64,000 nucleotides of DNA from Leptospira venezuelensis (GCF_002150035.1 NZ_NETS01000006.1:248001-312000); one strand, 5' to 3'. Counted from the stretch's first letter, positions 35,493 through 44,748 are shown. Numbers and translations: made by a program. Notes: generated by a model not told the origin, from the letters alone.

Positions 35493-37061
35493 ATGTCCGA
35501 AGAACTACTGATAGAATATCTAAACTTGATAGATGAACACGCTTGGCTTTTCTGGTCTGGAGTCGTTTTTCTTTTTTTACTTTGCGTTTTTATCCACGAT
35601 ATATTCCAGAAAAAGCATACGATCAAACACAACTTTCCGATCGTTGGCCATATTAGATATCTATTCGAAAAAATAGGACCTGAACTTAGACAATACTGGG
35701 TGGCAAACGATAAGGAAGAAATGCCTTTTAACAGGGCAGAAAGATCTTGGGTTTATGCCACATCTAAGATGCAAAATAATAATTTCGGCTTTGGAACTAC
35801 GGAATTATTATACGATGCAGGCTACCCTATCATCAAACATTCTGCCTTCCCCTTCTCAGACAGCAAAGCAAAGTTTATTGAAGGTGATAGCTCTATGATC
35901 CCTTCTCTCAAAGTTATGGGGGAATTCAGGAATAGAAAAAAATTATATAGACCCGCATCGGTAGTAAATATCTCCGCAATGTCTTATGGATCCTTGGGAG
36001 AAAGAGCGGTATCCTCCTTAGATATAGGAGCAAAGATAGCACGTTGTTATCATAATACCGGAGAAGGTGGACTTTCCCCATATCATAATTTCGGTGCTGA
36101 TGTTGTTTGGCAATTAGGAACCGGATATTTTGGTGCGAGGGATGAAAAAGGTAAATTTTCAATAGATCATTTCCTAAAACGTTTAGATGCTAATCCAAAT
36201 GTTAGAGCAATAGAGATCAAACTTTCTCAAGGTGCAAAACCTGGAAAAGGAGGGATCTTACCTGGAGCAAAAGTCACCAAAGAAATTGCAGAGATCAGAG
36301 GGATTAAACCTGGACAGGATTGTATATCGCCTAACGCACATTCCGAATTCGACGACGTGAAAAGTCTTATAGACTTTATAGAAAAATTAGCATCCGCTTC
36401 GGGGCTTCCGATAGGGATCAAAAGTGCGGTTGGGGAATCTAAGTTTTGGGAGGAACTTGCAAGTCGGATGAAGGAAACAGGACATGGTCCTGATTTCATC
36501 ACAATAGACGGAGGAGAAGGAGGCACAGGAGCGGCTCCATTAACGTTTACCGATCATGTCTCCCTTCCTTTTAAGGTGGGATTTGCTAGAGTATATAAGA
36601 TTTTTCAAAAGTACGAGATTGCGGAAAGAGTGGTTTGGATAGGAAGCGGAAAATTAGGTTTTCCCGACAGAGCCATAGTCGCATTCGCAATGGGTTGTGA
36701 TCTAATCCATGTGGCAAGAGAAGCTATGATGTCTATAGGTTGTATCCAAGCTCAGAAATGTCATACTGGCCATTGTCCTGCCGGAGTGGCTACGCAAAGT
36801 AAATGGTTACAAGCAGGTTTAGATGTGGATTTAAAAGCGAAACGTGCTGCGAACTATATCAAAGGGTTTAGAAAAGAATTATTATCTGTGGCTCATGCAT
36901 GCGGATATGAACATCCTCTTCAATTCACAGGGAACGATATAGAGATCGGAGCGGGTCAAAATAGATTCAGGACCCTGACAGAAGTTTTGGAATACGAAAG
37001 AGCTCCTGTAAAATTCACGACTATGATGGATTATACGAGCAATATCACTGCACTCGGATAG
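35493..37061 (+). CDS. FMN-binding glutamate synthase family protein, membrane-anchored
   Basis: A 522-residue protein with one N-terminal membrane segment (about residues 18-35) followed by an FMN/iron-sulfur barrel like the synthase domain of GltB. ITIDGGEGGTGAAP is the flavin-phosphate region, and CIQAQKCHTGHCPAGVATQ provides the cysteines of a 3Fe-4S cluster. It lacks the glutaminase domain of GltB. Proteins with this architecture are annotated as glutamate synthase-related; the substrate is not established. The membrane anchor suggests coupling to a redox partner at the membrane. Confidence 0.85.
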   Translation: MSEELLIEYLNLIDEHAWLFWSGVVFLFLLCVFIHDIFQKKHTIKHNFPIVGHIRYLFEKIGPELRQYWVANDKEEMPFNRAERSWVYATSKMQNNNFGFGTTELLYDAGYPIIKHSAFPFSDSKAKFIEGDSSMIPSLKVMGEFRNRKKLYRPASVVNISAMSYGSLGERAVSSLDIGAKIARCYHNTGEGGLSPYHNFGADVVWQLGTGYFGARDEKGKFSIDHFLKRLDANPNVRAIEIKLSQGAKPGKGGILPGAKVTKEIAEIRGIKPGQDCISPNAHSEFDDVKSLIDFIEKLASASGLPIGIKSAVGESKFWEELASRMKETGHGPDFITIDGGEGGTGAAPLTFTDHVSLPFKVGFARVYKIFQKYEIAERVVWIGSGKLGFPDRAIVAFAMGCDLIHVAREAMMSIGCIQAQKCHTGHCPAGVATQSKWLQAGLDVDLKAKRAANYIKGFRKELLSVAHACGYEHPLQFTGNDIEIGAGQNRFRTLTEVLEYERAPVKFTTMMDYTSNITALG

Positions 37062-37114
37062 TTTTTAAATCGCTTGCATTAGGTCGGGTCTCTGTAAAAA
37101 TTTGCGGGACCCGA

Positions 37115-37834
37115 ATGAAACTGATCTTATCTTTTTTTCAAAATTTCTGGAATTTTCTTCGTTCTCCTAAGGAAGAACTTCAAAAAAAAAGCCCCTTCCC
37201 TGGATATTCAATCTTATTTGTTAGAACCTCTATCCCGATCTTAATCGGATATTTTTTCGCTCATCTTTCTTTTAAAGCTTTAGGATTGCAATATGTGTTT
37301 TTAGGCGGGTCTATTTCGAATATGCTGACCCGGGTCATTCTACCCGACTTATTTTTGGGGACTTTGTATGCACTACTATTTACTGCAGTCTTTCTTTGTA
37401 TAGGCACAGGGATACTTTTTGGGATCTCTAAAATTTTTTCCTACCGATTTGAGATAGATAAAGGTTTAGAATTAAGTTCTAAACTTTCTAATTCATTTTT
37501 GATCTTGGGACTTCTGATCTTCTTTGAATTTACCGGAATTTTTGGATCTATTGTATATTTGATATTCTTTATATACTTTTCTTTCTTAGTGATTTTGGTC
37601 CTCTTTTACGGGGTAGAAGCAGGACAACGGGTCAGTATTGTTTCCGGACTGCTTATAGGTCTTTTCTCTTATGGCATCTTTTTTTTAAAAGATGGGACAC
37701 AGATGGATAATCTTACTATTCCTTCTCAACCGGAAACAATGACACCGGAAGAGGAACGGGAGAAAATACAGGATGCAGAAGATATAATTCGAAAATTAGA
37801 AGAGGCCCGAAAAGAAAAGGGCTATAAAGACTGA
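37115..37834 (+). CDS. Yip1-like polytopic membrane protein
   Basis: A 239-residue protein with five hydrophobic segments (about residues 32-50, 70-95, 125-143, 148-168 and 175-192) flanked by short cytoplasmic ends. The N-terminal FWNFLRSPKEEL... followed by a TM bundle resembles bacterial Yip1-domain proteins. The C-terminal 40 residues are charged and helical (EEEREKIQDAEDIIRKL), likely cytoplasmic coiled coil. Function unknown. It starts 53 bases after the flavoprotein and is followed by a thioesterase gene 23 bases on. Confidence 0.6.
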   Translation: MKLILSFFQNFWNFLRSPKEELQKKSPFPGYSILFVRTSIPILIGYFFAHLSFKALGLQYVFLGGSISNMLTRVILPDLFLGTLYALLFTAVFLCIGTGILFGISKIFSYRFEIDKGLELSSKLSNSFLILGLLIFFEFTGIFGSIVYLIFFIYFSFLVILVLFYGVEAGQRVSIVSGLLIGLFSYGIFFLKDGTQMDNLTIPSQPETMTPEEEREKIQDAEDIIRKLEEARKEKGYKD

Positions 37835-37857
37835 AATATATTCAAAAAGGATAAATA

Positions 37858-38286
37858 ATGGCACGAGTTCAACTGGACCTACCTGAAAAATTGGCTTGGT
37901 CCACTAGCTTAAATATCAGGATTTATGATACAAATTTCGCAGCGCATTTAGCTCATGATAAAGTAGTTTCTCTTTTACATGAATCCAGAGCGAGATTATT
38001 CAAAGAAAAAGGATTCTCTGAACTAGATGTAAATGGATATGGGATTATTCTTACGGATCTGGTTGTAGAATATAAGGCAGAGGCGTTTTTCGGAGATCAG
38101 GTCCGAGTAGAGATCGGAGCAGGAGATTTCAGCGCTAAAGGTTGTGATCTGTATTATAGAATGACCCACACAGATGGGCCTATTAACGGCAAGATCGTAT
38201 GTAACGCAAAAACAGGTCTCGTGTTTATGGATTATGCTACTAGGACAGTTAGTAATATTCCGGATGTATTTAAATCCTGGTTTTGA
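37858..38286 (+). CDS. 4HBT-type acyl-CoA thioesterase
   Basis: A 142-residue hotdog-fold protein. IRIYDTNFAAHLAHDKVVSLLHESR carries the active-site Asp/Asn pattern of 4-hydroxybenzoyl-CoA thioesterase relatives, and TDLVVEYKAEAFFGDQVRVEI is the typical central helix-to-strand. It should hydrolyse an acyl-CoA; the acyl group is unknown. It follows the Yip1-like gene closely and converges on a DUF1801 gene through a T-rich hairpin. Confidence 0.72.
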   Translation: MARVQLDLPEKLAWSTSLNIRIYDTNFAAHLAHDKVVSLLHESRARLFKEKGFSELDVNGYGIILTDLVVEYKAEAFFGDQVRVEIGAGDFSAKGCDLYYRMTHTDGPINGKIVCNAKTGLVFMDYATRTVSNIPDVFKSWF

Positions 38287-38289
38287 AGC

Positions 38290-38331
38290 GTAGATTAAAA
38301 CAAAGTATAATTTTTTTCTTAAATAATCTAC
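38290..38331. terminator. Inverted repeat between convergent genes
   Basis: GTAGATTA (38290-38297) and TAATCTAC (38324-38331) are perfect complements around a 26-base T-rich loop, placed between the thioesterase and DUF1801 stops. It could act as a bidirectional terminator; the large loop makes this uncertain. Confidence 0.4.
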
Positions 38332-38354
38332 TCGATGTATGATTGGTGTATTAA

Positions 38355-38798
38355 TTATTTTGATTTTTTCTTCTTATCGGAATGGTAAGTCAGGGCCAAA
38401 GATATACATTGTTTTAGTTCTTTTATCGGGAGTTTGGAACTTTCTGAAAATATAATACTTCTATTTCCTTCGAATTTAAATGTTTTAGGATATAATTTTC
38501 TGAATCTGGAGATCAGATCCGTTTGGCAGTGAAAGAACATTGCATACTCTTTCGAGTCACCTTTTAGAGCGTCTATACGGATCGTAGTTCCACTTTTTGA
38601 TTCAGGAGTAAGATAACTAGGTTGTCCCCATTTTAATACTTCCTCTAGCTTGCCTACCCCTTGTGTCTCTTTCGCAGTTTTGAAGATCAAATCTCTTAAG
38701 TGAAATAATTTCTCTCGAACTGAAGGGGAATACTCCGAGAAAGTTTCTGCAACATCTGAATTAGTGAATTTTTGGAGTTGATTCTTTTTTTGAGCCAT
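38355..38798 (-). CDS. DUF1801 family protein
   Basis: A 147-residue protein. RDLIFKTAKE, EEVLKWGQPSYLT and GTTIRIDAL match the DUF1801 (YdhG-like) family, sometimes described as iron-chaperone-like; the biochemical role is not settled. It is the first of three DUF1801-type genes in the window (see 42051 and 42524). Starts at an ATG (38798), ends with a Lys-rich tail (KKKKSK). Confidence 0.72.
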   Translation of the reverse strand: MAQKKNQLQKFTNSDVAETFSEYSPSVREKLFHLRDLIFKTAKETQGVGKLEEVLKWGQPSYLTPESKSGTTIRIDALKGDSKEYAMFFHCQTDLISRFRKLYPKTFKFEGNRSIIFSESSKLPIKELKQCISLALTYHSDKKKKSK

Positions 38799-38840
38799 GA
38801 GTCCTTCTTAGTCCTCCAATATAGGAGCTTCTACAATATT

Positions 38841-40394
38841 TTAGATACTAACTGCGCAAGCCTGAGCGCATCTGATCCCGTCCATGGCGGCGGATACGAT
38901 CCCACCTGCATATCCGGCTCCTTCTCCGCAAGGATACAATCCTTTGATACGAATATGTTCCAAAGTTTCGGGATTCCTAGGAATACTAACAGGAGAAGAG
39001 GTCCTAGTTTCAGGAGCATGAACCACTGCTTCGTTGGTAAGATATCCCTTCATAGATTTATTAAATTCTTTAAATCCGTTTTGCAAAGCGTTCATTACGA
39101 ATTTAGGAAGAACAGAAGAAAGATCCGCGGATATAATTCCTGGAGGATAAGAAGTTTTGGGAAGATCGGTAGAAATTTTACCTTCGACAAAATCTTCAAG
39201 TCTAGTCGCTGGAGCAGTTTGGGTTTTTCCTCCAGCAATCCAAGCCTTTTGTTCGATCTCTTTTTGGAACTCCATCGCTGCCAATGGTCCGAACTTTTTG
39301 AAAGGAGAAAAGTCTTCTTGTCTAAGTTCCACCACTATTCCTGAGTTTGCTGTAGGCCTAGCTCTCTTAGAAGAAGACCAACCATTTGTTACAACTTCTC
39401 CTGGTTTAGTGGCGCAAGCCGCGATCACTCCTCCTGGGCACATACAAAAAGAATACACTCCCCTTCCATCGATCTGTTTTACGATACTATATGGAGAAGG
39501 AGGAAGAAAAGGTCCTCTATCCGCACAACTATACTGGATAGAGTCTATTAAGGATTGTTTATGCTCTACTCTGACACCTACAGCAAGTGGTTTTAAATGG
39601 ATCTCGATTCCTTTATGATGTAATAATTCGAATATATCTCTGGCGGAATGTCCAGTGGCCAAAATCACTTTGTCGGAAAGAAAACGATCTCCATTCTTTG
39701 TAACGACACCTTTGATAGAATTACCTTCTAAGATCAGATCGGTTACTCTTTGGCTAAAATGGACTTCTCCGCCTCTTTCTTGGATTGTTTCTCTCATTCT
39801 GCGAACAATACTAGGAAGTTTGTTGGTGCCTATATGAGGGTGAGCCTCTATTAGAATATTAGGATTTGCTCCAAAACCAACAAGTAATTCCAGAACACGA
39901 CGGACATTCCCTCTTTTTTTGGACCTTGTATAAAGTTTACCATCAGAATAAGTGCCCGCCCCACCTTCTCCGAAACAATAATTGGAATCTTCATCTACAA
40001 TATGATGGGCATTGATATTCTGAAGATCTTTAGGTCTTGATTTAACGTCCTTTCCTCTTTCTAAAACAATAGGCTTTAAGCCCGATTGAATGAGTTCTAA
40101 TGCGGAAAATAAACCGGCAGGTCCAGCTCCAATCACAATCACTTCTTTAGAATTTTTTACATCGGGATAATCAGGGAGATGAATCTCTTCTGCCACAAAT
40201 TCTTCGTTGATATAAACTCTGATTTTGAGATTGACAAAAACAGTTTTTTGTCTGGCGTCAATTGAATGATTTAAGACCTCGATATGTTTAATATCCGATA
40301 GAGAGATCTTCTTGGATTTGGAAATATATTCTGTGAGCCGATCCGATTGTTCGGCGATCTCAGGCAAAAGCCTAAGTTCAAATTCTTGGGTCAT
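38841..40394 (-). CDS. FAD-dependent oxidoreductase, COG2509 type
   Basis: A 517-residue flavoprotein. The dinucleotide-binding loop VIVIGAGPAGLFSALEL lies near residue 90 after a beta-rich N-terminal domain, with a further GxG-type region VILATGHSARDIF and a C-terminal GLYPCGEGAGYAGGIVSAAMDG that binds the flavin. The layout matches the uncharacterised dehydrogenases of COG2509, related to HI0933-type flavoproteins. It contains several cysteines in the middle (SFCMCPGG). Substrate unknown. It is divergent from the XRE regulator starting at 40582. Confidence 0.82.
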   Translation of the reverse strand: MTQEFELRLLPEIAEQSDRLTEYISKSKKISLSDIKHIEVLNHSIDARQKTVFVNLKIRVYINEEFVAEEIHLPDYPDVKNSKEVIVIGAGPAGLFSALELIQSGLKPIVLERGKDVKSRPKDLQNINAHHIVDEDSNYCFGEGGAGTYSDGKLYTRSKKRGNVRRVLELLVGFGANPNILIEAHPHIGTNKLPSIVRRMRETIQERGGEVHFSQRVTDLILEGNSIKGVVTKNGDRFLSDKVILATGHSARDIFELLHHKGIEIHLKPLAVGVRVEHKQSLIDSIQYSCADRGPFLPPSPYSIVKQIDGRGVYSFCMCPGGVIAACATKPGEVVTNGWSSSKRARPTANSGIVVELRQEDFSPFKKFGPLAAMEFQKEIEQKAWIAGGKTQTAPATRLEDFVEGKISTDLPKTSYPPGIISADLSSVLPKFVMNALQNGFKEFNKSMKGYLTNEAVVHAPETRTSSPVSIPRNPETLEHIRIKGLYPCGEGAGYAGGIVSAAMDGIRCAQACAVSI

Positions 40395-40581
40395 AGTTCA
40401 GGACCAAAAGTTTTATATGTAATGGAGTTAAAAAAGAAAGGAAGATTGAGGCAAGAAATTTTAGTGAAGTTTAAGAATAAATGGGAAGAGAATAAGCGAA
40501 AATGAAGATTCCGCGGAAAGGTTAAAATTAGAATCGCAAAATTACTAGATTTATTACTAAGTTGGTAAACCAGGCAGATCC

Positions 40582-40812
40582 TTGAAACTAACGGACCGAC
40601 AAAAGAAAAAATTCTTAAAGTCACTGAAACAAGCAAGGATCGAAGCAGGGTTCACTCAAGCAGAAGTCGCCCAACAGATCGGGGTCAGTCAAAGTCTCAT
40701 TTCGAAATTAGAATCAGGAAGAATATCTTTAGAAGTAGAAATATTCTTAAAATTGTATCAATTGTATGAAAAACCTGCGGCGTATTTTTTCTCCGCATTC
40801 TCTCAAAAATAA
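40582..40812 (+). CDS. XRE-type helix-turn-helix regulator
   Basis: A 76-residue protein that is one HTH_3 domain: GFTQAEVAQQIGVSQSLISKLESGR has the classic Xre/Cro recognition helix. It starts with TTG at 40582; no in-frame ATG lies at the N-terminus. No fused sensor domain, so it would act as a small repressor. No cognate toxin gene is adjacent on the same strand, so it does not look like an antitoxin of a standard pair. It is divergent from the flavoprotein gene and converges on a lipoprotein gene four bases away. Confidence 0.82.
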   Translation: MKLTDRQKKKFLKSLKQARIEAGFTQAEVAQQIGVSQSLISKLESGRISLEVEIFLKLYQLYEKPAAYFFSAFSQK

Positions 40813-40815
40813 AAA

Positions 40816-41454
40816 CTATTTTTGGACTTCTCCTCTATTCTTTATAAACTTCTGGATAATCTCCAACTGAGAGTCGGAAACAAATAGATCAATTGCATCA
40901 TTCGCGCTATACAATCTATATTGAATAGATTTTGCGGAAAGAATATCATTCTCCATTTCTTTTGTAAAAGTCAATTTACCAGAAAGAATATTAGAAGTTA
41001 AGGTAGAAGTCCTGGTGCTAGTCATAGGAACTCCGCCATACCCATATCCAAAACCGATCCCAGGTCCCATAGTATTCCCAGTGACCTGAGTACGAACAGT
41101 TACTTGATTGGCAGAATAATTCGAATCAGCAAGAAGCAATTTTGTAGATTTACGATCGATTTTTATATACGCCTCTGGCCCAAGAGCCGCAAGAGTTTCA
41201 GTACCTTGTAGTCTGATAATCAAAGTGATCTGGGAAATCACTCCATTCTTAATTTCTTTTGCGTATTGACCTCCATAAGAATAAACACTTTTGTTCGGGT
41301 TATCTACCTTTGCGTCATGGTCCATGTCCATTTTGACTACAATGATATCTCTAAAAGGGTCCTGAACAACTTGTATTGTGGTGCCGCAGCCCATGCAAAG
41401 GAATAAGAAATAGAATATTAAGGATTTATACTTCAAAATCGAAAGAACAGTCAC
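40816..41454 (-). CDS. Hypothetical lipoprotein
   Basis: A 212-residue protein with an N-terminal hydrophobic stretch (about residues 10-20) ending in FLCMGCG, a usable Leptospira-type lipobox with Cys at about residue 23. The mature part is beta-rich with a Gly-rich stretch (GPGIGFGYGYGG, about 125-138) and a C-terminal helical tail. I do not recognise the family. Confidence 0.68.
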   Translation of the reverse strand: MTVLSILKYKSLIFYFLFLCMGCGTTIQVVQDPFRDIIVVKMDMDHDAKVDNPNKSVYSYGGQYAKEIKNGVISQITLIIRLQGTETLAALGPEAYIKIDRKSTKLLLADSNYSANQVTVRTQVTGNTMGPGIGFGYGYGGVPMTSTRTSTLTSNILSGKLTFTKEMENDILSAKSIQYRLYSANDAIDLFVSDSQLEIIQKFIKNRGEVQK

Positions 41455-41501
41455 AATGTAAACTTTCCAAAGAATGATTATCTACATTATGACTTACTAT
41501 T

Positions 41502-41906
41502 TTATTTCTGCCAAGGAGTAACTTCTCTAAGTTTAGGAAATCTGAGATAGAGTCCTGCCCATAAGATGATTCCTAGATAGGTAGGGAATAAAATATGAGA
41601 ACCAAGAGGGTTTAATACACGAACATGAGTAGCAACAGCTCCACCTAAATAGCCCGTGAGCAAGGTTGCTCCCAACACTGCAGTTCTAGGGAAAGCATAT
41701 AACAAAGTACTGACGATTAAGACTGTTCCCAAGTAAGGCATTACTTCAGGTGGATAGCCAAGTTTTGCTCCTTCTGCCTGAGCTTCAGGGGGCATCTTAT
41801 CTAAGAAAAATTTTAGTACTCCATCGAAAAGCAGAAAAAGTGTAACTAATCCACTGAGTACTCGACCGGTCCAAAGTTGGCCTTTCGAAACATTTTCAGA
41901 TCCCAT
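41502..41906 (-). CDS. DoxX-like membrane protein
   Basis: A 134-residue protein with four hydrophobic helices (about residues 12-30, 55-72, 76-93 and 99-115). GRVLSGLVTLFLLFDGVLKF and GYLGGAVATHVR are typical of the DoxX-like 2 family. No catalytic motif is visible. It is the second DoxX-like gene in the window (see 32715). Confidence 0.75.
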   Translation of the reverse strand: MGSENVSKGQLWTGRVLSGLVTLFLLFDGVLKFFLDKMPPEAQAEGAKLGYPPEVMPYLGTVLIVSTLLYAFPRTAVLGATLLTGYLGGAVATHVRVLNPLGSHILFPTYLGIILWAGLYLRFPKLREVTPWQK

Positions 41907-42050
41907 TCTATATTTCCTCCAAATGAGAGTGCAATTTTGAGACCCTCAGTGGAAAAGTTCAAGAACTATTACAGGAATTTTTAATGCAATCTTGTAACAA
42001 TCAAACGTATGTCGCAAAGACGACCACTTGATACCGAAGGTTCTGGGAAA

Positions 42051-42437
42051 TTATTTCTTTTTTATTTTTTTAGGGGTCTTCTTCTTATTTTCCCCCACTC
42101 TGAATTTTACGATCTTACGGACCAAATCGAAAGGTAAAGGTTGATCGATTGGAAATTGAACGGAACCTTTTGCATTTTTGTATTTATCAATTTCTTTTTT
42201 AAATTTGGCGATGCCACTCGCTCCGGGATAAAGACCGATATGGTTTTTATATGCTGCAAAATGTACCAGATTCCCATTCAAATAGAAAGTAGGCATTTGA
42301 TAGCTGATCTTCTCGGTTGCTTCAGGAGTTTCTTCTTGGATCACTTTTCTGAGTTCTTGAAGAATGGATTGAACCTCCTTCGGAAAAGTTTTGATGTATT
42401 CGTCAATTGACTGAAATGTATTTTTTGCCGTATCCAT
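42051..42437 (-). CDS. DUF1801 family protein (YdhG-like)
   Basis: A 128-residue protein. IDEYIKTFPKEVQSILQELR, EKISYQMPTFYLNG and HIGLYPGASGIAKF match DUF1801/YdhG. It ends in a Lys-rich tail. A second copy in the same region (42524) and a third at 38355 indicate that this small fold is present repeatedly. Confidence 0.82.
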   Translation of the reverse strand: MDTAKNTFQSIDEYIKTFPKEVQSILQELRKVIQEETPEATEKISYQMPTFYLNGNLVHFAAYKNHIGLYPGASGIAKFKKEIDKYKNAKGSVQFPIDQPLPFDLVRKIVKFRVGENKKKTPKKIKKK

Positions 42438-42472
42438 ATATGAACCTGAAAAATTTGATTAGTAGAAGGTCC

Positions 42473-42528
42473 GTTTAACGAAATTTAGTTTTTCTTAATC
42501 ATCAATACTATGCAAGTGCAAAATTACT
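42473..42528 (-). other. Degenerate attC-like boundary motif
   Basis: GTTTAAC at 42473-42479 reads as GTTAAAC on the minus strand, fitting the R' consensus GTTRRRY, and ATGCAAGTGC (about 42510) matches the ATGCAAG element of the sites further right. The R'' half next to the stop at 42524 is poor. Could be a decayed site at the left edge of the array. Confidence 0.3.
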
Positions 42529-42913
42529 TTAATCTTTCTAAGACTCCCTTTCGTTTGACAATATTTTTGTAATCCCACTGAATTTTCTTAGATTTATTCA
42601 TCCAACGTTTTAAGTCTTTTTTGCTTATTTGATCAGGGCTTGTATAACGGATTTCGGCCGCTTTAAAGGTTCCTTCCGGTTCTAAACCTTCTTCATCAAA
42701 GGATTGTCCACTCCAAAAGAGTAATCGGATACAATTTTTAAGTTTACTATATCCTACAATTGGATTCCCATCTAAGAACCAAACCGGGTGAGCGTGCCAA
42801 ATTTTATTTTCCGCTTTAGGAAGATGAAGATCAATTTCTTGGGAAAGAATATTACAGATTTCTTTTTCAATTTTTGTTTGTGAATTATTGTATTTTTGAA
42901 CTTCTTTATTCAT
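42524..42913 (-). CDS. DUF1801-like protein
   Basis: A 129-residue soluble protein. IWHAHPVWFLDGNPIVGYSKL and CIRLLFWSGQSF fit the DUF1801 superfamily fold, with weaker matching than 42051. Its start overlaps the GNAT gene by four bases, so the two form a coupled pair. Confidence 0.7.
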   Translation of the reverse strand: MNKEVQKYNNSQTKIEKEICNILSQEIDLHLPKAENKIWHAHPVWFLDGNPIVGYSKLKNCIRLLFWSGQSFDEEGLEPEGTFKAAEIRYTSPDQISKKDLKRWMNKSKKIQWDYKNIVKRKGVLERLK

Positions 42914-43359
42914 GCAATTATACTATAAGTAAAAAATTCCCAGCTACTTTGTTTCGCCCCTACTCTATTATATAAGGCTTGGGCATTTAGATTATCCGGA
43001 GCAGTTACCCATTGAAGTCTTGCAGCTCCCCGAGATTTCGCATATTTCGCACAATGATCAATAAGTGATTCTCCAATTCCCTGCTTTCTAAATTCATTTA
43101 AAGTAAAAAGATCATTCATGATTGCAACTTTACTAATTATACTAGACGCAAAAGAAAAATAGACTGTAGCAAAACCTACTATTTGGTTATTTTTTCTATA
43201 TCCGAATAAACATCCTAAGTCATTATCCTCTCCAAATTGAGAAAAAAATTTTCGATTCTTCTCATCATTGATAGATTCTATCTTATAGAACTCTTGATAT
43301 TTCCGGATCAAAGGGAGAACTTCCTCTAGATTTTTTTGAGAGATAGTTTCAATGTTCAT
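42910..43359 (-). CDS. GNAT-family N-acetyltransferase
   Basis: A 149-residue acetyltransferase. The acetyl-CoA loop is FRKQGIGESLIDH (motif A), preceded by the beta strand VAIMNDLFTL and followed by APDNLNAQALYNRVGA (motif B). It should transfer acetyl groups to an amine; the substrate is unknown. It heads a two-gene unit with the DUF1801-like gene. Confidence 0.82.
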   Translation of the reverse strand: MNIETISQKNLEEVLPLIRKYQEFYKIESINDEKNRKFFSQFGEDNDLGCLFGYRKNNQIVGFATVYFSFASSIISKVAIMNDLFTLNEFRKQGIGESLIDHCAKYAKSRGAARLQWVTAPDNLNAQALYNRVGAKQSSWEFFTYSIIA

Positions 43360-43382
43360 TTAATTCTTATAGATTGAATTTA

Positions 43383-43742
43383 TTATTTTCTTTGAGATTT
43401 TTGATTTTGTCGGACCGCTTCTACAAGTCTTTTTGGAGCAACGCCACAATAAGAAACGACTAACATATCTTTGAATAAAGCTAAATCGGTTGATTTCATT
43501 TCCACGCAGGTCCACCCCTGTTGTCCCCATTTATTTTCTATAGGATAAACAGAACCCTTAGATGCTGCCGAAAAGAAGTCCTGGTCATTCAAATCGAATT
43601 TAAGAACAATCTTTTTATTATCCTGGTCCACAGTGGCAAAAATTTTCTTACTCACTCTGAATGAAATTTTTTCAAAATGAGGTTCCTCTTTTGCTTCAGG
43701 AAGAGCTAATGCAAGTTTTCGTACTTTGTCTAAGGATATCAT
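43383..43742 (-). CDS. MmcQ/YjbR family protein
   Basis: A 119-residue protein. VRKLALALPEAKEEPHF at the N-terminus and GWTCVEMKSTDLALFKDMLVVSY are the conserved segments of MmcQ/YjbR proteins, a CyaY-like fold that may bind DNA. Function unclear. It lies 23 bases upstream of the GNAT gene on the same strand. Confidence 0.82.
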   Translation of the reverse strand: MISLDKVRKLALALPEAKEEPHFEKISFRVSKKIFATVDQDNKKIVLKFDLNDQDFFSAASKGSVYPIENKWGQQGWTCVEMKSTDLALFKDMLVVSYCGVAPKRLVEAVRQNQKSQRK

Positions 43743-43859
43743 GAGATAGTTTTTACATATTTGGTGAATTTTGGATTCTTATTCAATTTTTCTTTAAAAC
43801 GACATTAAATGATTTCGAAAATGCTTTCCTACATAGAATAGTCTGTTAGATTCCCTAAA

Positions 43860-44276
43860 ATGGACTCAAAACAAATTACGATTCAATCTACTGTTGCTGC
43901 AGATATCAAGAAAGCCTGGGACTACTACACCAATCCACAACATATTATCAAATGGAATTTTGCCACCGACGATTGGCAATGTCCTTGGGCAAAGAATGAT
44001 ATGAGACCTGGTGGTAAGTACAGCGCTAGAATGGAAGCCAAGGATGGAAGTTTCGGATTCGAGTTTGAAGCAATTTATGATACAGTTGTTGATCAGAAAA
44101 ATTTTGCGTATACAATGGGAGATGGTAGAAAGGCCGCAGTTAACTTTGAGAATAAAGATAACAAAACTATTGTAACAGTAAGTTTTGATCCTGAATCTGA
44201 AAACCCAATTGAAATGCAAAGAGGCGGTTGGCAGGCGATACTTGATAATTTCAAGAAGTATACGGAGGCCAATTAA
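43860..44276 (+). CDS. SRPBCC (AHSA1-like) protein
   Basis: A 138-residue START-like fold protein. DIKKAWDYYTNPQHIIKWNF, NDMRPGGKYSARME and TIVTVSFDPESENPIEMQ fit the AHSA1 (activator of Hsp90 ATPase homologue) branch of the SRPBCC superfamily, which binds hydrophobic ligands. The role of this bacterial form is unknown. The sequence before the ATG includes GTTAGAT, similar to a core site on the plus strand. Confidence 0.85.
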   Translation: MDSKQITIQSTVAADIKKAWDYYTNPQHIIKWNFATDDWQCPWAKNDMRPGGKYSARMEAKDGSFGFEFEAIYDTVVDQKNFAYTMGDGRKAAVNFENKDNKTIVTVSFDPESENPIEMQRGGWQAILDNFKKYTEAN

Positions 44277-44320
44277 TTACAGATTCGTTATCGAAAGATA
44301 AGAATATTCTCATTTCTCAA

Positions 44321-44352
44321 GGCAGCACGTATTAGATTGAATGCTTGCTGCC
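44321..44352. terminator. Strong hairpin between convergent genes
   Basis: GGCAGCA-C-GTATT pairs with AATGC-T-TGCTGCC: a 12-pair stem with one mismatch and a six-base loop. It lies between the SRPBCC stop (44276) and the VOC stop (44368). It probably ends both transcripts, although no strong T tract is present. Confidence 0.55.
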
Positions 44353-44367
44353 CCCTATGCGATTTAG

Positions 44368-44748
44368 CTATTGGCCCGCTGGTGGCTGCCAGAGTTCAAC
44401 TTTGTTTCCTTCCGGATCCATGACCCAGCCAAATATCCCATACTCTGACTCTTCTACTTTCTCTAAAACATGACACCCTTCTTCTCGAAGTGCTTTTAAT
44501 AGCCCGTGAAGATCATCCACTCGGTAATTAACCATGAAAGTAGAATTGCTCGGAGCAAAATAAGATCCGTCTCCGATTGACCAAGCAGTTGTACCATTTG
44601 CAGGATTGCCAGCTGCATCAACCCAACGAAAGGCTGCGCCACCCCAGGACTGGACATCTATTCCAAGATGAGTTTTATACCAGGAACCTAATTTAGCAGG
44701 ATCCTTAGCACTGAAGAATATCCCACCGATACCTGTAACTCGTTTCAT
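44368..44748 (-). CDS. VOC-family (glyoxalase-like) protein
   Basis: A 126-residue one-domain protein. GIGGIFFSAKDPAKLGSWY, FMVNYRVDDLHGLL and GWVMDPEGNKVELWQ are the two beta-alpha-beta-beta-beta modules of vicinal oxygen chelate proteins. The metal ligands of glyoxalase I are only partly in place, so the chemistry cannot be assigned. Divergent from the DHFR-like gene at 44884. Confidence 0.85.
   Translation of the reverse strand: MKRVTGIGGIFFSAKDPAKLGSWYKTHLGIDVQSWGGAAFRWVDAAGNPANGTTAWSIGDGSYFAPSNSTFMVNYRVDDLHGLLKALREEGCHVLEKVEESEYGIFGWVMDPEGNKVELWQPPAGQ

Noticed and set aside
38772..39344. 190-codon plus-strand frame opposite the flavoprotein
   Set aside because: Shadow of the flavoprotein gene; composition is Ser/Arg/Phe-rich and unlike a real protein.
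40582..40812. Antitoxin of a toxin-antitoxin pair
   Set aside because: No small toxin-like gene is adjacent in the same direction; neighbours are a flavoprotein and a lipoprotein.
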